The notes beneath the pieces are model-generated. The model saw only the letters and a program-made list of their open reading frames with translations. It was not told the DNA's origin and made no database searches. A DNA stretch of 64,000 nt from Tibeticola sediminis (GTDB lineage: Bacteria; Pseudomonadota; Gammaproteobacteria; Burkholderiales; Burkholderiaceae_C). The stretch covers positions 744,001-808,000 of the forward strand of contig NZ_RKQL01000001.1 in the NCBI RefSeq assembly GCF_003843835.1, written 5' to 3'. This document shows positions 37,634-47,309 of the stretch, piece after piece; within the stretch, counting starts at the first letter, position 1, and every line of letters begins with the position of its first letter. Made by a program: the position numbers and the translations under genes.

Positions 37634-38119
37634 TCAAAACACGGGCCACACCGGCAAAGGCAGCTTGAGCAGCAGCACGAAGGTCGCCCAGCTCATGAAT
37701 GCCAGCACCCCGGCGAGCATCAGCGTCTCGCGCAGGCGAAATTCACCATCGGCCAGACGCGCCACCAGCGTCAGCAGCACCACGCCCGCGATCAAACCCA
37801 GCGGCGGCAGCCCGATCGCGGGTAGCCCCCCGAGACAGGCCCCAAATACGAGGTTGGCGAGCAGGATGAACACCAGTGGCCGCCATCCCCAAGCGCCGAT
37901 GCGGCCGTCCGCGCACGAGCCCTCGCCGCGGGCCATGAAGGCGCGCAGCGCGATGATCACCCCCAGCCCCGCCAGCAGCAGGCCGAGCAATTGCGGGAAG
38001 TAGCCCGGCCCCATGCGGGCTGCCGTGCCGATCGGGTAGCTGCGCGCACCCCAGGCAAACGCGCCGCCCGCGACCGAAAACATCAGCCCGGCAAAAAAAT
38101 CTTGCTGATTCCCTCGCAT
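37634..38119 (-). CDS. tctB: Tripartite tricarboxylate transporter small permease TctB
   Basis: This 161-residue protein has four hydrophobic segments with GLMFSVAGGAFAWGARSYPIGTAARMGPGYFP, the typical TctB N-terminal region (written here across a 32-residue span, residues 10-41; key residues are G-x-GYFP). ATG 38119 lies only two bases after the gspE stop, so it is translated right behind a secretion ATPase with which it has no known functional link. It precedes tctA by ten bases. Confidence 0.85.
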   Translation of the reverse strand: MRGNQQDFFAGLMFSVAGGAFAWGARSYPIGTAARMGPGYFPQLLGLLLAGLGVIIALRAFMARGEGSCADGRIGAWGWRPLVFILLANLVFGACLGGLPAIGLPPLGLIAGVVLLTLVARLADGEFRLRETLMLAGVLAFMSWATFVLLLKLPLPVWPVF

Positions 38120-38121
38120 CT

Positions 38122-40020
38122 TCACGCACCCTTGGATTCCGGCAAGGACGCGGGCGTAGATGGGGCCTCCCGCTCGGTGGTGACGGTGGAAGGGGTCGTG
38201 GCGGCGCGCGCGTCCGTCGGCCGCCAATCGATCGGTGGCGTTGCCGCGACCACTTCTTCGATGGTGGTGAGTCCTTCGGCCACGCGCAGCGCGCCGGCCA
38301 GCCGCAGCGGCCGCATGCCGTCGGCGACCGCTTGGCGCCGCAGGGCGTCGATGCTCGGTTGGGCCTGGCTCACGCAGGACTTGAACGCTTCACTGACGGT
38401 GAGCAGCTCGTACAAACCCATCCGGCCTTGGTAGCCGGTCATGCGGCAGTCGACGCAGCCGACCGGCCGATACGGCCGAAACCCCCCATTGATGCGCCAA
38501 GGCCGAACGAAAGCCTCGACCTCGGAGCGCGCCAGGTCGTCGGCCCGCACCTTGCAGGCCGGACAGAGGGTGCGCACCAGGCGCTGCGCGAGCACACCGA
38601 GCAGCGTGGCGTTGATGAGGTAGGGCGGCACGCCCAATTCCATCAGCCGCGTGATGGCGCTGGGCGCATCGTTGGTGTGCAGCGTGCTGAAGACGAGATG
38701 GCCGGTGAGCGCGGCCTGCACGGCCATGTCGGCCGTCTCGGCGTCGCGGATTTCACCGACCATGATGATGTCGGGGTCCTGCCGCATCAGTGCGCGCAAG
38801 CCTTCGCTGAAGCCGAGGTCGAGCTGCGGCTGCACCTGCGTCTGGTTGAAGGCGGGCTCGACCATTTCGATCGGGTCCTCGATCGTGCAGACGTTGACCG
38901 CATCGGTTGCCAGCCGTTTGAGCGTGGCGTAGAGCGTGGTGGTCTTGCCGCTGCCGGTGGGCCCCGTGACGAGAATGATGCCGTGGGCGCGCGCGGTCAG
39001 CGCTTCCCAGCGCTCGGCGTCGTGCTCCGAAAAGCCCAGCGCGGGCAGGTCCTTGACCGCCGTGTCGGGGTCGAAGATGCGCATGACGAGCTTCTCACCG
39101 AAGGCGGTGGGCAGGGTCGACAAACGCATCTCGATTTCGTCGCCACGGGGGCTGCGGGTCTTGATGCGCCCGTCCTGCGGGCGGCGACGCTCGACCACAT
39201 CCATGCGGCCGAGCAGCTTGATGCGCGCGACCATCGCGCCCATGACGGCGACCGGCAGCTGATACACCGTGTGCAGCACGCCGTCGATGCGAAAGCGGAT
39301 GTGGCCGTGCTCGCGCCGCGGCTCGAGGTGGATGTCGCTCGCGCGCTGGTCGAACGCGTATTGCCAAAGCCAGTCCACCACCTGGACGACGCCCTGGTCG
39401 TTCGCGTCGAGCGCGCGGTTGGTGCGCCCGAGTTCGACGAGCTGCTCGAAACTGGCGGCGGCCGCGTTGCCGCCAGTTTTCTGCGCAGCGCGCACCGACT
39501 TCGCCAGCGCATAAAACTCGGCCGTATAGCGCTGGATCTCGGTCGGGTTGGCCAGCACCCGCCGCACCGGCCGGCGCACATGGCGCTCGACCTCGGCCAC
39601 CCAGTCGCTGAGGAAGGGCTCGGCGGTGGCGACGACCACTTCCTGCGGCCCGACCTGCACCGGCAGCACGCGGTGACGCTCGGCGTAGCTCGCACTCATC
39701 ACATCGGCGACTTTGCCGACATCGACCTTGAGCGGGTCGATGCGCTGATATGCCAGCCCCGCGCGCGCGGCCAGCCATTGCGTGAGGCTTTCGATGTCGA
39801 GCGCGCGGCCGTCGCTGGCGCGGCGCATCGAGACGCTGGCCAGCCGCACCAGCGGGTGCTGCGCGCTCTCGGCCTTGGCACAGCGCGAGGCGGTGCGCTC
39901 GGCCTCCTCGGCGGTAATGAGCCCGTCCTCGGCCGCCCACTGCACGAGTCGGCGCCAGTCCAGCGGGCCCTCGGGAACCGCGTTCGAACGAGCCGGGGGT
40001 GGAGCAGCGGGCGAGGTCAT
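38122..40020 (-). CDS. gspE: Type II secretion system ATPase GspE
   Basis: This 632-residue ATPase has an N-terminal MshEN-like region (about 60-170), the Asp/Glu boxes SDIHLEPR and IFDPDTA, Walker A GPTGSGKTTT (about residue 355) and Walker B QDPDIIMVGEIRDAETAD. A tetra-Cys zinc insert (CPAC and CVDC) typical of GspE follows. It drives pseudopilus assembly at the inner membrane. It could serve T2SS or a pilus; GspE is preferred because the window contains gspC and gspGHIJKL at 50-64 kb. It is unusual that it is separated from them by 10 kb and followed by tctB. Confidence 0.86.
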   Translation of the reverse strand: MTSPAAPPPARSNAVPEGPLDWRRLVQWAAEDGLITAEEAERTASRCAKAESAQHPLVRLASVSMRRASDGRALDIESLTQWLAARAGLAYQRIDPLKVDVGKVADVMSASYAERHRVLPVQVGPQEVVVATAEPFLSDWVAEVERHVRRPVRRVLANPTEIQRYTAEFYALAKSVRAAQKTGGNAAAASFEQLVELGRTNRALDANDQGVVQVVDWLWQYAFDQRASDIHLEPRREHGHIRFRIDGVLHTVYQLPVAVMGAMVARIKLLGRMDVVERRRPQDGRIKTRSPRGDEIEMRLSTLPTAFGEKLVMRIFDPDTAVKDLPALGFSEHDAERWEALTARAHGIILVTGPTGSGKTTTLYATLKRLATDAVNVCTIEDPIEMVEPAFNQTQVQPQLDLGFSEGLRALMRQDPDIIMVGEIRDAETADMAVQAALTGHLVFSTLHTNDAPSAITRLMELGVPPYLINATLLGVLAQRLVRTLCPACKVRADDLARSEVEAFVRPWRINGGFRPYRPVGCVDCRMTGYQGRMGLYELLTVSEAFKSCVSQAQPSIDALRRQAVADGMRPLRLAGALRVAEGLTTIEEVVAATPPIDWRPTDARAATTPSTVTTEREAPSTPASLPESKGA

Positions 40021-40030
40021 GGGGAGGGCT

Positions 40031-40801
40031 TCAGGTTGCGAACGGTTTGAACACGCGCAGCCATTTTCGCGCGGGCAGGCCCCAGCGGGTCTGGATCGTC
40101 TCGGCTTGCGCCTCGAGGGTGCTGCGGCGCGGGCGGCTGGGCGTGCGCTGGGCCAGCACGACCGTGTTGCCTTCCCGCGTGGGCTTGAACGCCCACAGCG
40201 CCTCGGCGCCAAAGGCTGCGCCGATTTTCTGCACGCTGCGCTCGAAACTCGACGCTCGGCCGAACAGGTTGACCGTCATGCAGCCATCCTCGGTCAGCAA
40301 GGCGCGGCAGTCCGCGTAAAAACCCTCGTCGTCGAGCACCGGCGCGGCGGCCTCGTGGTCGTACAGGTCGACCTGCAAGGCGTCGACGCTGCCCAGCCAC
40401 TGTGGATTGCGGATCTCCTGCGCGGCGTCACCCAGCACGATCTTCAGCCGCGCATCCTCGGGCGGCAGCTTGAACCAGCCGCGGCAGGCGTGCAGCACCT
40501 GCGGGTTGAGCTCGATGACCGTGGTGCGCATGCGCAGCCGCTGATGGCAGAACTTGGTCAGTGCACCCGCGCCCAGCCCGAGCTGCATCGCATGCCGCGC
40601 CGAGACGCTCTCGGGCGCGACGAACAGCAGCCAGGCCATCATGCGCTGGACGTATTCGAGTTCGATCGCAAACGGATCGTCGATACGCATCGCACCCTGC
40701 ACCCAATCGGTGCCCAGGTGCAGGCAGCGCACCCCATCGAAATCGGAAAAATGCACCTCGGGCAATTCGGCTCGGGCGGCGCCGCGTCGGGTCGTGGTCA
40801 T
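40031..40801 (-). CDS. Spermidine-synthase fold methyltransferase-like protein
   Basis: This 256-residue protein has a Rossmann fold with the SAM-type glycine loop MQLGLGAGALTKF (about residues 72-84), acidic strand end TTVIELNP and DALQVDLYDHEA, resembling the PABS (polyamine synthase) domain. The conserved spermidine-synthase catalytic Asp stretch is altered, so it may not make polyamines. ATG 40801 is used; a GTG two codons upstream is possible. It starts ten bases before gspE on the same strand. Confidence 0.72.
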   Translation of the reverse strand: MTTTRRGAARAELPEVHFSDFDGVRCLHLGTDWVQGAMRIDDPFAIELEYVQRMMAWLLFVAPESVSARHAMQLGLGAGALTKFCHQRLRMRTTVIELNPQVLHACRGWFKLPPEDARLKIVLGDAAQEIRNPQWLGSVDALQVDLYDHEAAAPVLDDEGFYADCRALLTEDGCMTVNLFGRASSFERSVQKIGAAFGAEALWAFKPTREGNTVVLAQRTPSRPRRSTLEAQAETIQTRWGLPARKWLRVFKPFAT

Positions 40802-40843
40802 GAACACAGGGGGGGGATCAAGGTCAACAGGGTCAGCGTTGCC

Positions 40844-41446
40844 TTATACCAGCCCATGCCGGGCAAACACGGCGCGCCAAGCCGCCAGTTTGCGTTCGAA
40901 CGACCAGCTCGCGTTGGCCGGGCTGGTCGAGGGCAGGCGGTGCGACTCCAAAGGCCGGGGAAACGCCGCGAGCACGCGGCGGGCGTGCCGAAAGCTCTCG
41001 CCGCCGTTGTGCGCCACCGCCACGATCTGGGGGCCGCGCGCGGCGAGCGCGGCGAAGTCGTTGAGGATGGCGTTGCGGATGGCGGCGTCGAGACTGCCCT
41101 CGCGCGTGCACGCCGCGTACACGTCCCACAGGCCCACGCGCTGCGCGAGCAGCCAGGCGATCCTTTTTTCATAGCACCAACCGACCATTTCACGCTGGGG
41201 TGGCGGCCAAATCGTCTCGATGATGCGCCAGAAATGGTTGTGCGGATGCGCGTAGTACTGCTGCGCCGCGAGCGAAGCCACGCCCGGGAAGCTGCCAAGC
41301 ACCACCAGCACGGTGTCGTCGCGCACGACCGGTGCGAGGCCAGTCAGAGGCGCCCCATCCCGCGCGGCCACCGGCGCGGCGGCGAAGGGCGCCGTCACCG
41401 CCGGAGCGCTGGGAGCAGCCTGGGTTTGTTCCTTTTTTGAGAGCAC
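40844..41446 (-). CDS. DNA-deoxyinosine (hypoxanthine-DNA) glycosylase
   Basis: This protein of about 200 residues belongs to the uracil-DNA glycosylase superfamily. Motifs are LVVLGSFPGVASL (about residues 46-58), YYAHPHNHFWRII, VGLWDVYAAC and the C-terminal LPSTSPANASWSF. The LGSFPG and PSTSPAN pair is the pattern of the family that removes deaminated adenine. The start is GTG 41446 and is uncertain; the first 35 residues are low-complexity Ala/Pro. It is followed 42 bases on by the spermidine-synthase fold gene. Confidence 0.8.
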   Translation of the reverse strand: MLSKKEQTQAAPSAPAVTAPFAAAPVAARDGAPLTGLAPVVRDDTVLVVLGSFPGVASLAAQQYYAHPHNHFWRIIETIWPPPQREMVGWCYEKRIAWLLAQRVGLWDVYAACTREGSLDAAIRNAILNDFAALAARGPQIVAVAHNGGESFRHARRVLAAFPRPLESHRLPSTSPANASWSFERKLAAWRAVFARHGLV

Positions 41447-41493
41447 GATTTCACCATTTCACGCCGGGGCTCGGCGCTAAAAACCGCGGCGGG

Positions 41494-42366
41494 CTACGCG
41501 CACGCCGTCCCCTCGCAAGCCGCGCCGAGCAGCCCGCGCAGCCGGGGCAGCGCGGCGCAGGCGTTTTCCCGCGTTGCGGCAGCGAGCGCCTCGCTTGAGA
41601 GTCCGCGCAGCGCCGCCAGCACCGCGCCGATGCGGGGCAGCTCCGCGGGCTCGTTGCGCGCCTGCGGCGTCCCCGCTGCGCGACGCGCTGCATCGACATA
41701 GCGCCACTGCGGCGGCATGTCCGGCGCATCGGTCTCGAGCACCAGAGCGTCGAGTGGCACGGTTTGCGCGAGACGCCGGATCTGCAAGGCCCGCTCGAAG
41801 CTGAGTGCGCCGCCAAACCCCAGCTTCAAGCCCAGCCCGATGAACGCCTGCGCCTGCTGGGCGCTGCCGTTGAAGGCGTGTGCAATGCCGTGCCAGCCCT
41901 CGGCGCCGGCGAGCACGCGCAGCTCACGCAGCAAGGCGTCGGCCGAGCGCCGCACATGCAGGACGACCGGCAGGCCGTAGCGGCGCGCCAGGCGCAGTTG
42001 CGCGCGGTAGAACTGCAGTTGCCGCGTGCGCAACGGCTCGCGCGTGAGTTCGGGCACGAAAAAGTCCAGACCGATCTCGCCCACGGCGACGAGGTGCGGG
42101 TCGTCGCGCGCCGCGGAGAGCGCGGCGTCGAGCGCGTCCAGGTCCGCGTCACGGGCCTGCGGCACGAACAGCGGGTGGATGCCCAGCGCATAGGCATCGC
42201 CCAGGCGGTGCGCCAGCGCCGCGGTGGCCGCAAAGTCGGCCGCCTGCACGGCGGGAATGACGCAACGCACGACGCCAGCGGCAGCGGCACGGGCGCGCAC
42301 CGTATCGACATCGGCCGCGAACTCGGGCGCGTCGAGGTGGCAGTGGGTGTCGATCCAAGCGGGCAT
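41494..42366 (-). CDS. TatD family hydrolase
   Basis: This 290-residue metal-dependent hydrolase has the TIM-barrel signatures DTHCHLD (about residues 6-12), GIHPLF, VGEIGLDFF (Glu metal ligand), VLHVRRSADAL, IAHAFNGS and ETDAPDMPP. TatD proteins have DNase activity, and their role is not fully settled. It lies between lolD and the glycosylase gene on the minus strand; the 18-base gap to lolD suggests joint transcription. Confidence 0.9.
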   Translation of the reverse strand: MPAWIDTHCHLDAPEFAADVDTVRARAAAAGVVRCVIPAVQAADFAATAALAHRLGDAYALGIHPLFVPQARDADLDALDAALSAARDDPHLVAVGEIGLDFFVPELTREPLRTRQLQFYRAQLRLARRYGLPVVLHVRRSADALLRELRVLAGAEGWHGIAHAFNGSAQQAQAFIGLGLKLGFGGALSFERALQIRRLAQTVPLDALVLETDAPDMPPQWRYVDAARRAAGTPQARNEPAELPRIGAVLAALRGLSSEALAAATRENACAALPRLRGLLGAACEGTACA

Positions 42367-42384
42367 GGGCCACCCCGCGCGGCT

Positions 42385-43131
42385 CTAGCCTTCAGCCGGC
42401 GCAAGCAGCCCCTGCACCAGCCGCAGCCGGCGCGCGCAGCGCGCGGCCAGCGTCTCGTCGTGCGTGACAACGACGAAGGCCGTGCCCTGCTCGCGCGCGA
42501 GTTGGAGCATCAGGTCGAACACGCCTTCGGCCGTGCTGCGGTCGAGGTTGCCGGTGGGCTCGTCGGCCAGCACGCAGCGCGGCCGGGTCACCAGCGCGCG
42601 GGCGATGGCCACGCGCTGGCGCTCACCGCCGGAAAGCTCGGACGGCCGGTGCCGCGTGCGCTCGGCCAGGCCGACGGCGGCCAGCATCGCCTCGGCGGCG
42701 CGGGCGGCCTCGGCGCGGGTGCTGCGGCGGATCCACAGCGGCATGGCGACGTTGTCGCGCGCACTGAATTCGGGCAGCAAATGATGGAACTGGTAGACGA
42801 AGCCCAGGTGTCGGTTGCGCAGCACGCCCTGCTCGGCCGCGCTCAGCGACGCGAGCGGCTGGCCCATGAGTTCGACCGCGCCGCTCGTGGGCGCGTCCAG
42901 CCCCCCGAGCAGATGCAGCAAGGTGCTTTTGCCCGAGCCCGAAGCGCCGACGATGGCCAGGGTCTCACCGGCACGCACCGTGAGGTCCACGCCGTGCAGC
43001 ACCGTCACGTCGAGCGGCCCCTCGTGAAAACGCTTGGTCAGCCCCGTGGCGCGCAGCACCACGTCGGCCTCTGCATCCGGCGTGGCGCAGCGGGTGCCGG
43101 CGCCGTCGCGCATGATTTCGGGCTCACTCAT
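42385..43131 (-). CDS. lolD: Lipoprotein-releasing ABC transporter ATP-binding protein LolD
   Basis: This 248-residue ATPase has Walker [19 protein letters not shown] (about residues 60-77), [22 protein letters not shown], signature [15 protein letters not shown] and Walker [12 protein letters not shown]. It drives extraction of lipoproteins from the inner membrane for LolA, encoded at 13-14 kb. Its start overlaps the lolC stop by eight bases. The N-terminal 20 residues are extended and variable. Confidence 0.94.
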   Translation of the reverse strand: MSEPEIMRDGAGTRCATPDAEADVVLRATGLTKRFHEGPLDVTVLHGVDLTVRAGETLAIVGASGSGKSTLLHLLGGLDAPTSGAVELMGQPLASLSAAEQGVLRNRHLGFVYQFHHLLPEFSARDNVAMPLWIRRSTRAEAARAAEAMLAAVGLAERTRHRPSELSGGERQRVAIARALVTRPRCVLADEPTGNLDRSTAEGVFDLMLQLAREQGTAFVVVTHDETLAARCARRLRLVQGLLAPAEG

Positions 43132-44380
43132 AACGCAGCGCCTCCGCCGGGTTCACACGGCTGGCGCGCCAGCTCGGGTAGAGGGTGGCGACGAAGGCCA
43201 GCAGCAGCGAGAGCACGGCGATCGGCACGATGTCGCCGCGCTGCGGGTCGCTCGGCATGCGGTCGATGAAATAAATCTCTTTGGGCAGAAAGCTCGCATG
43301 CAGCAGCCGCTCGATCGCCGGCACGATGACGTCGATGTTGAAGGCCACCAGCAGCCCCAGCGCCAGCCCCGCCAGCGTGCCGATGACGCCGACCAGCGCG
43401 CCCTGTACGACGAAGATGCCCATGATGCTCGCCGGGCTCGCGCCCAGCGTGCGCAGGATGGCGATGTCGGCGTGCTTGTCGGTCACGGTCATCACCAGCG
43501 TCGAGACGAGGTTAAACGCCGCCACGGCGACGATGAGCGTGAGGATGATGAACATCATGCGTTTTTCGATCTGCACCGCGGCAAACCAAGTGGCGTTCTG
43601 GCGCGTCCAGTCGCGGATGCGCAGGTCGCCGCTGAGGCTGGCGGCGAGTTGCTCGGCCACCGAGCGCGCGCGGTCGAGGTCGCGCAGCCGCAGCCGCACC
43701 CCGGTCGGGCCTTCGACGCGGAAGATGCGCGCCGCGTCGTCGATGTGCAGCAAGGCCAGCGTCGAGTCGTATTCGTAATGCCCCGAGCGGAAAATGCCCA
43801 CGACCGTCATCTGCTTGAGCCGCGGCACCACGCCCGCGGGCGTGACCTGGCCGCTGGGCGCCACCAGCGTCACCGGGTCGCCCTCGCGCACGCCGAGCGA
43901 GCGCGCCAAATCCACCCCCAACAGAATGCCAAAGCCCCCCGGCGTGAGGCGATCGAGCCCCGCGTGCTGCAGATGCTGGCCCAGGTCGGTCACGGCCGGC
44001 TCTTGCGCCGGGTCTACGCCCCGCAGCAGCACGCCCTTCATGTCCTCGCCGCGCGTGAGCAGCGCCTGCGCGCCGATGAAGGGCGCAGCCGCCACCACCT
44101 CGGGGTTGGCGCGCGCCTCGGCCAGGGTGCGCGCCACGTCGGGCAGCGCCGCACCGTCGGGCGCGAAGATTTCGATGTGCGAGATCACGCCCAGCATGCG
44201 GTCGCGCACCTCCTTCTGAAAACCGTTCATCACCGACAGCACGATGATGAGCGCCGCCACCCCGAGCGCGATGCCCAGCATCGACACCGCGGAGATGAAG
44301 GAAATGAAGCCGTTGCGGCGCGCGGCACGCCCCGCGCGCGTGTAGCGCCAGCCGACGATGAGTTCATAAGGCGTTTGCAT
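43124..44380 (-). CDS. lolC: Lipoprotein-releasing ABC transporter permease LolC/E
   Basis: This 418-residue permease has one N-terminal membrane segment ([23 protein letters not shown] in pieces, residues 22-50) and three at the C-terminus with a large periplasmic domain between, the MacB/LolC layout. [12 protein letters not shown] at the start and [24 protein letters not shown] near 320-345 are typical. A single permease gene suggests the LolF type or a LolC that forms a homodimer. ATG 44380 is chosen over one 18 bases upstream. It is in an operon with lolD and tatD. Confidence 0.92.
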   Translation of the reverse strand: MQTPYELIVGWRYTRAGRAARRNGFISFISAVSMLGIALGVAALIIVLSVMNGFQKEVRDRMLGVISHIEIFAPDGAALPDVARTLAEARANPEVVAAAPFIGAQALLTRGEDMKGVLLRGVDPAQEPAVTDLGQHLQHAGLDRLTPGGFGILLGVDLARSLGVREGDPVTLVAPSGQVTPAGVVPRLKQMTVVGIFRSGHYEYDSTLALLHIDDAARIFRVEGPTGVRLRLRDLDRARSVAEQLAASLSGDLRIRDWTRQNATWFAAVQIEKRMMFIILTLIVAVAAFNLVSTLVMTVTDKHADIAILRTLGASPASIMGIFVVQGALVGVIGTLAGLALGLLVAFNIDVIVPAIERLLHASFLPKEIYFIDRMPSDPQRGDIVPIAVLSLLLAFVATLYPSWRASRVNPAEALRYE

Positions 44381-44541
44381 CGGGGGTGATTGTGGCATCG
44401 GCGCCGCCCGGTAAGCCGCTGCGCGACAATTCCGGCCCGGGGCGTCGCGAGCGCATCCCCCGGGCGCACCCCAGCAGCCTGCCCCGCGCTGCCGTGACTC
44501 AGATGGCCGCGGTCACGCCCTCCCCCTCCTAACGGTTACCG

Positions 44542-45543
44542 ATGTCCACCACCGCTTTGCACCTGCTGGTCTTGAATGCGCATGCGCCCAGCGCCCGGCC
44601 GCGGCCCGCGCTCGAGGCGCTGCTGCGCCGCCTGGCCCCCAGCCCCCGTCAGCTCGTTCCCGAAGATGCGCCCGAAACCGCGCCGGAGCGCGCGCTAGCC
44701 TTGGCGCTGGGCCTGGCCACCGACCCCGCGCAGGCCGCGCCCTGGGCCGCGCTGCAGGCGCACGCTTGGGGCCTGCCCTCGGCCGGCCGCACGGCCTGGG
44801 GCTGGCTGAGCCTGTGCCACTGGCAGGTCGGGATGGACCATGTGTTCATGCACGAGCCCGAAGCGCTCGCGCTCGAGGCCGCAGAAGCCCAGGCACTGCG
44901 AGCGGCCATCGAGCCGCTGCTGGCCGAAGACGGCCTCGCGCTGCACGAGCCGCCGACCGCAAGTCCCGAGGCACCCGCCGTTCCCTCAGCCTGGCGCGCG
45001 GCGCTCGACGCCGTGCGGCCGCGCGGCGTCTGCTGGCTGGTCGAAGGCGAGGCGCTGCGTGGCCGGCGTTTGGCCTCGGTGGCGCGCGCGGCCGGCGCCG
45101 ACGTGCGGCCGTGGCTGCCACGTGAGCGCCGCGACCCGCTCGCACGGCTCTTGAGCGAACTGCAAATGCAGCTCTACGCCCACCCCGTCAACGACGCGCG
45201 CGCCGCACGGCGGCAGCCGCTCGCCAACGCGGTTTGGTTCAGCGCCGCCGGCAGCCTCGAGGCGCCGCCCGAACCGCGGCCGCTGCAGATCGACGCCACG
45301 CTGGCGCAAGCCTCGGTGACGGGCGCCGACCGCGCGCCCGCGCGGGACGAGGCCTGGGCCAAGCTCGACCGCGGGCCGCTCGCGCAACTGGCCGCAGCCG
45401 CCGCACGCGGCGAGCCGGTGACGCTCACGCTCTGCGGCGCCCAGGCGTTTCAGACCTGGGGGCCGGAGCGGCGCGGCCTGGGGCAACGGATTTCAAGGTT
45501 TTTCGGCCGAACCCCAGCGTCAAACGGTCTTCTTTCGCTATGA
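44542..45543 (+). CDS. Conserved unknown protein coupled to recJ
   Basis: I do not recognise this 333-residue, Ala/Leu/Arg-rich cytoplasmic protein with certainty. It has LHLLVLNAHAPSARP at the start, WGLPSAGRTAWGWLSLCHWQVGMDHV (in parts, about residues 76-100), GVCWLVEGEALRGRRL and, near the C-terminus, LTLCGAQAFQTW. Database entries of this type next to recJ in Burkholderiales are sometimes named phosphoglycerate mutase-like, which I cannot confirm by reading. Its stop overlaps the recJ ATG (ATGA), so the two are translated together. Confidence 0.7.
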   Translation: MSTTALHLLVLNAHAPSARPRPALEALLRRLAPSPRQLVPEDAPETAPERALALALGLATDPAQAAPWAALQAHAWGLPSAGRTAWGWLSLCHWQVGMDHVFMHEPEALALEAAEAQALRAAIEPLLAEDGLALHEPPTASPEAPAVPSAWRAALDAVRPRGVCWLVEGEALRGRRLASVARAAGADVRPWLPRERRDPLARLLSELQMQLYAHPVNDARAARRQPLANAVWFSAAGSLEAPPEPRPLQIDATLAQASVTGADRAPARDEAWAKLDRGPLAQLAAAAARGEPVTLTLCGAQAFQTWGPERRGLGQRISRFFGRTPASNGLLSL

Positions 45544-47297
45544 AAATTACAGTGCGTGATGTGCCGCCACGCGCGGCCTGGGCGCTGGAGCAGGCCGGCG
45601 TGCACCCGCTGCTGGCGCGGCTCTACGCCGCGCGCGGCATTCAGCGCCCCGAGGAACTCGACGACGGCCTCGCGCGTTTGCTGCCGCCCGCCACCCTCCT
45701 CGGTGCCGACGCCGCCGCCACGCTGCTGGCCGACGCGCTCGAAGCGGGCCGCACGCTCTGCGTAGTCGCCGACTACGACTGCGATGGCGCCACGGCGTGT
45801 GCGGTGGCTTTGCGCGGCCTCGCGATGCTGGGCTTTGCGCCCGCGCAGCTGCGCTACCTCGTGCCCGACCGCGTGGTCGACGGCTATGGGCTCACCGCGC
45901 CGATCGCCGAGCGCGTCCGGGCGCTTGGCGCGGATTTGCTCGTCACCGTGGACAACGGCATTGCGAGCTTCGAGGGCGTCGCCGCCGCCCGGGCGCTGGG
46001 CCTGTCGGTGCTCGTCACCGACCACCACCTCTGCGCCGCCGACGCCAGCGGCACGCCGCGCCTGCCCGAAGCCGACGTCATCGTGAACCCGAACCAGCCC
46101 GGCTGCGCGTTCGAGAGCAAATCCATCGCCGGCGTGGGCGTGATGTTCTACGTGCTGCTCGCGCTGCGCGCCGAGCTGCGCCGCCGGGGCCGCTTCGATG
46201 CCGCGACGCAGCCGCGGCTCGACGCGCTGCTGCCCTTGGTCGCGCTCGGCACGGTGGCCGACGTGGTACGGCTCGATGCGAACAACCGGCGCCTGGTCGC
46301 GCAGGGCTTGAAGCGCGTGCGCGCGGGCCAAATGCCCGCCGGAATGGCCGCGCTGTTTTCGGTCGCCGCGCGCAAGCCCCAAGCCGCCACCAGCTTCGAC
46401 TTCGGCTTTGCGCTGGGGCCGCGGCTCAATGCCGCGGGGCGGCTCTCGGACATGACGCTCGGCATCGAGTGCCTGCTCACCGACGACGCCACGCGCGCGT
46501 CGGAACTCGCGCAAACGCTCGACGCCATCAACCGCGACCGCCGCGACCTCGAGGCCGACATGCGCGAGCAGGCCATGCTCGCCGCCGAGACCTTGTTCGC
46601 CCAGCGGCTGCAGCAGGAGGGCACGCTGCCCAGCGGCCTGGCGGTGTTCGACGAAAGCTTTCACGAAGGCGTGGTCGGCATCGTGGCCTCGCGCCTCAAG
46701 GACCGCTTGCACCGCCCTAGCTTCGTCTTCGCGCCGAGTGGCGCGCCCGGCCAAGCGGGCGTGCTCAAGGGCTCGGGCCGGTCGATTCCGGGCTTTCACC
46801 TGCGCGACGCGCTCGACCTCGTCGCCAAGCGCCACCCCGGCGTGCTGCTGCGTTTTGGCGGCCACGCGATGGCGGCCGGCTGCACGCTCGCGCCCGAAGG
46901 CTTCGAGACCTTTGCGGCAGCCTTTGATGCGGTCGCACGGGAATGGCTCGACGACGCCGCGCTGACGCGCCAGCTCGAGACCGACGGGCCGCTCGCGCCC
47001 GAATACCGCCGCCCCGACCTGGTCGAGACGCTGCACCGCGAGGTCTGGGGCCAGGGCTTTGCGCCGCCCGTGTTCAGCGAAGAAGTCGAGGTGCTGAGCC
47101 AACGGCTGGTGGGCGAAAAACACCTCGCGCTCAAGCTGCGTCACGCCGGACAAGCGGTCGACGGCATCTGGTTCTCGCACACCGAGCCGCTGCCCGCCCG
47201 CGTGAAACTCGCCTTCCGCCTCGACGTCGACGAATGGCAAGGCCAGCGCCGCGTGCGCTTTCTCATCGAAGGCGCCGAAACCGGCGAAGCGGCGTGA
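45540..47297 (+). CDS. recJ: Single-stranded-DNA-specific exonuclease RecJ
   Basis: This 585-residue 5'-3' exonuclease works in recombination and mismatch repair. DHH-domain motifs are visible: VVADYDCDGATAC (about residues 76-88), VTVDNGIASFEG and LVTDHHLCAADA. The DHHA1 domain has GSGRSIPGFHLRDAL and RFGGHAMAAGC. The OB domain closes the C-terminus. ATG 45540 overlaps the preceding stop; an open stretch upstream belongs to the other gene. It converges on the osmC-like gene 12 bases away. Confidence 0.94.
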   Translation: MKITVRDVPPRAAWALEQAGVHPLLARLYAARGIQRPEELDDGLARLLPPATLLGADAAATLLADALEAGRTLCVVADYDCDGATACAVALRGLAMLGFAPAQLRYLVPDRVVDGYGLTAPIAERVRALGADLLVTVDNGIASFEGVAAARALGLSVLVTDHHLCAADASGTPRLPEADVIVNPNQPGCAFESKSIAGVGVMFYVLLALRAELRRRGRFDAATQPRLDALLPLVALGTVADVVRLDANNRRLVAQGLKRVRAGQMPAGMAALFSVAARKPQAATSFDFGFALGPRLNAAGRLSDMTLGIECLLTDDATRASELAQTLDAINRDRRDLEADMREQAMLAAETLFAQRLQQEGTLPSGLAVFDESFHEGVVGIVASRLKDRLHRPSFVFAPSGAPGQAGVLKGSGRSIPGFHLRDALDLVAKRHPGVLLRFGGHAMAAGCTLAPEGFETFAAAFDAVAREWLDDAALTRQLETDGPLAPEYRRPDLVETLHREVWGQGFAPPVFSEEVEVLSQRLVGEKHLALKLRHAGQAVDGIWFSHTEPLPARVKLAFRLDVDEWQGQRRVRFLIEGAETGEAA

Positions 47298-47309
47298 GAG
47301 CGGGCGCGG

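Noticed and set aside
38332..40050. Long plus-strand open frame opposite gspE
   Set aside because: It is antisense to an ATPase with intact Walker motifs; the product has no domain signature.
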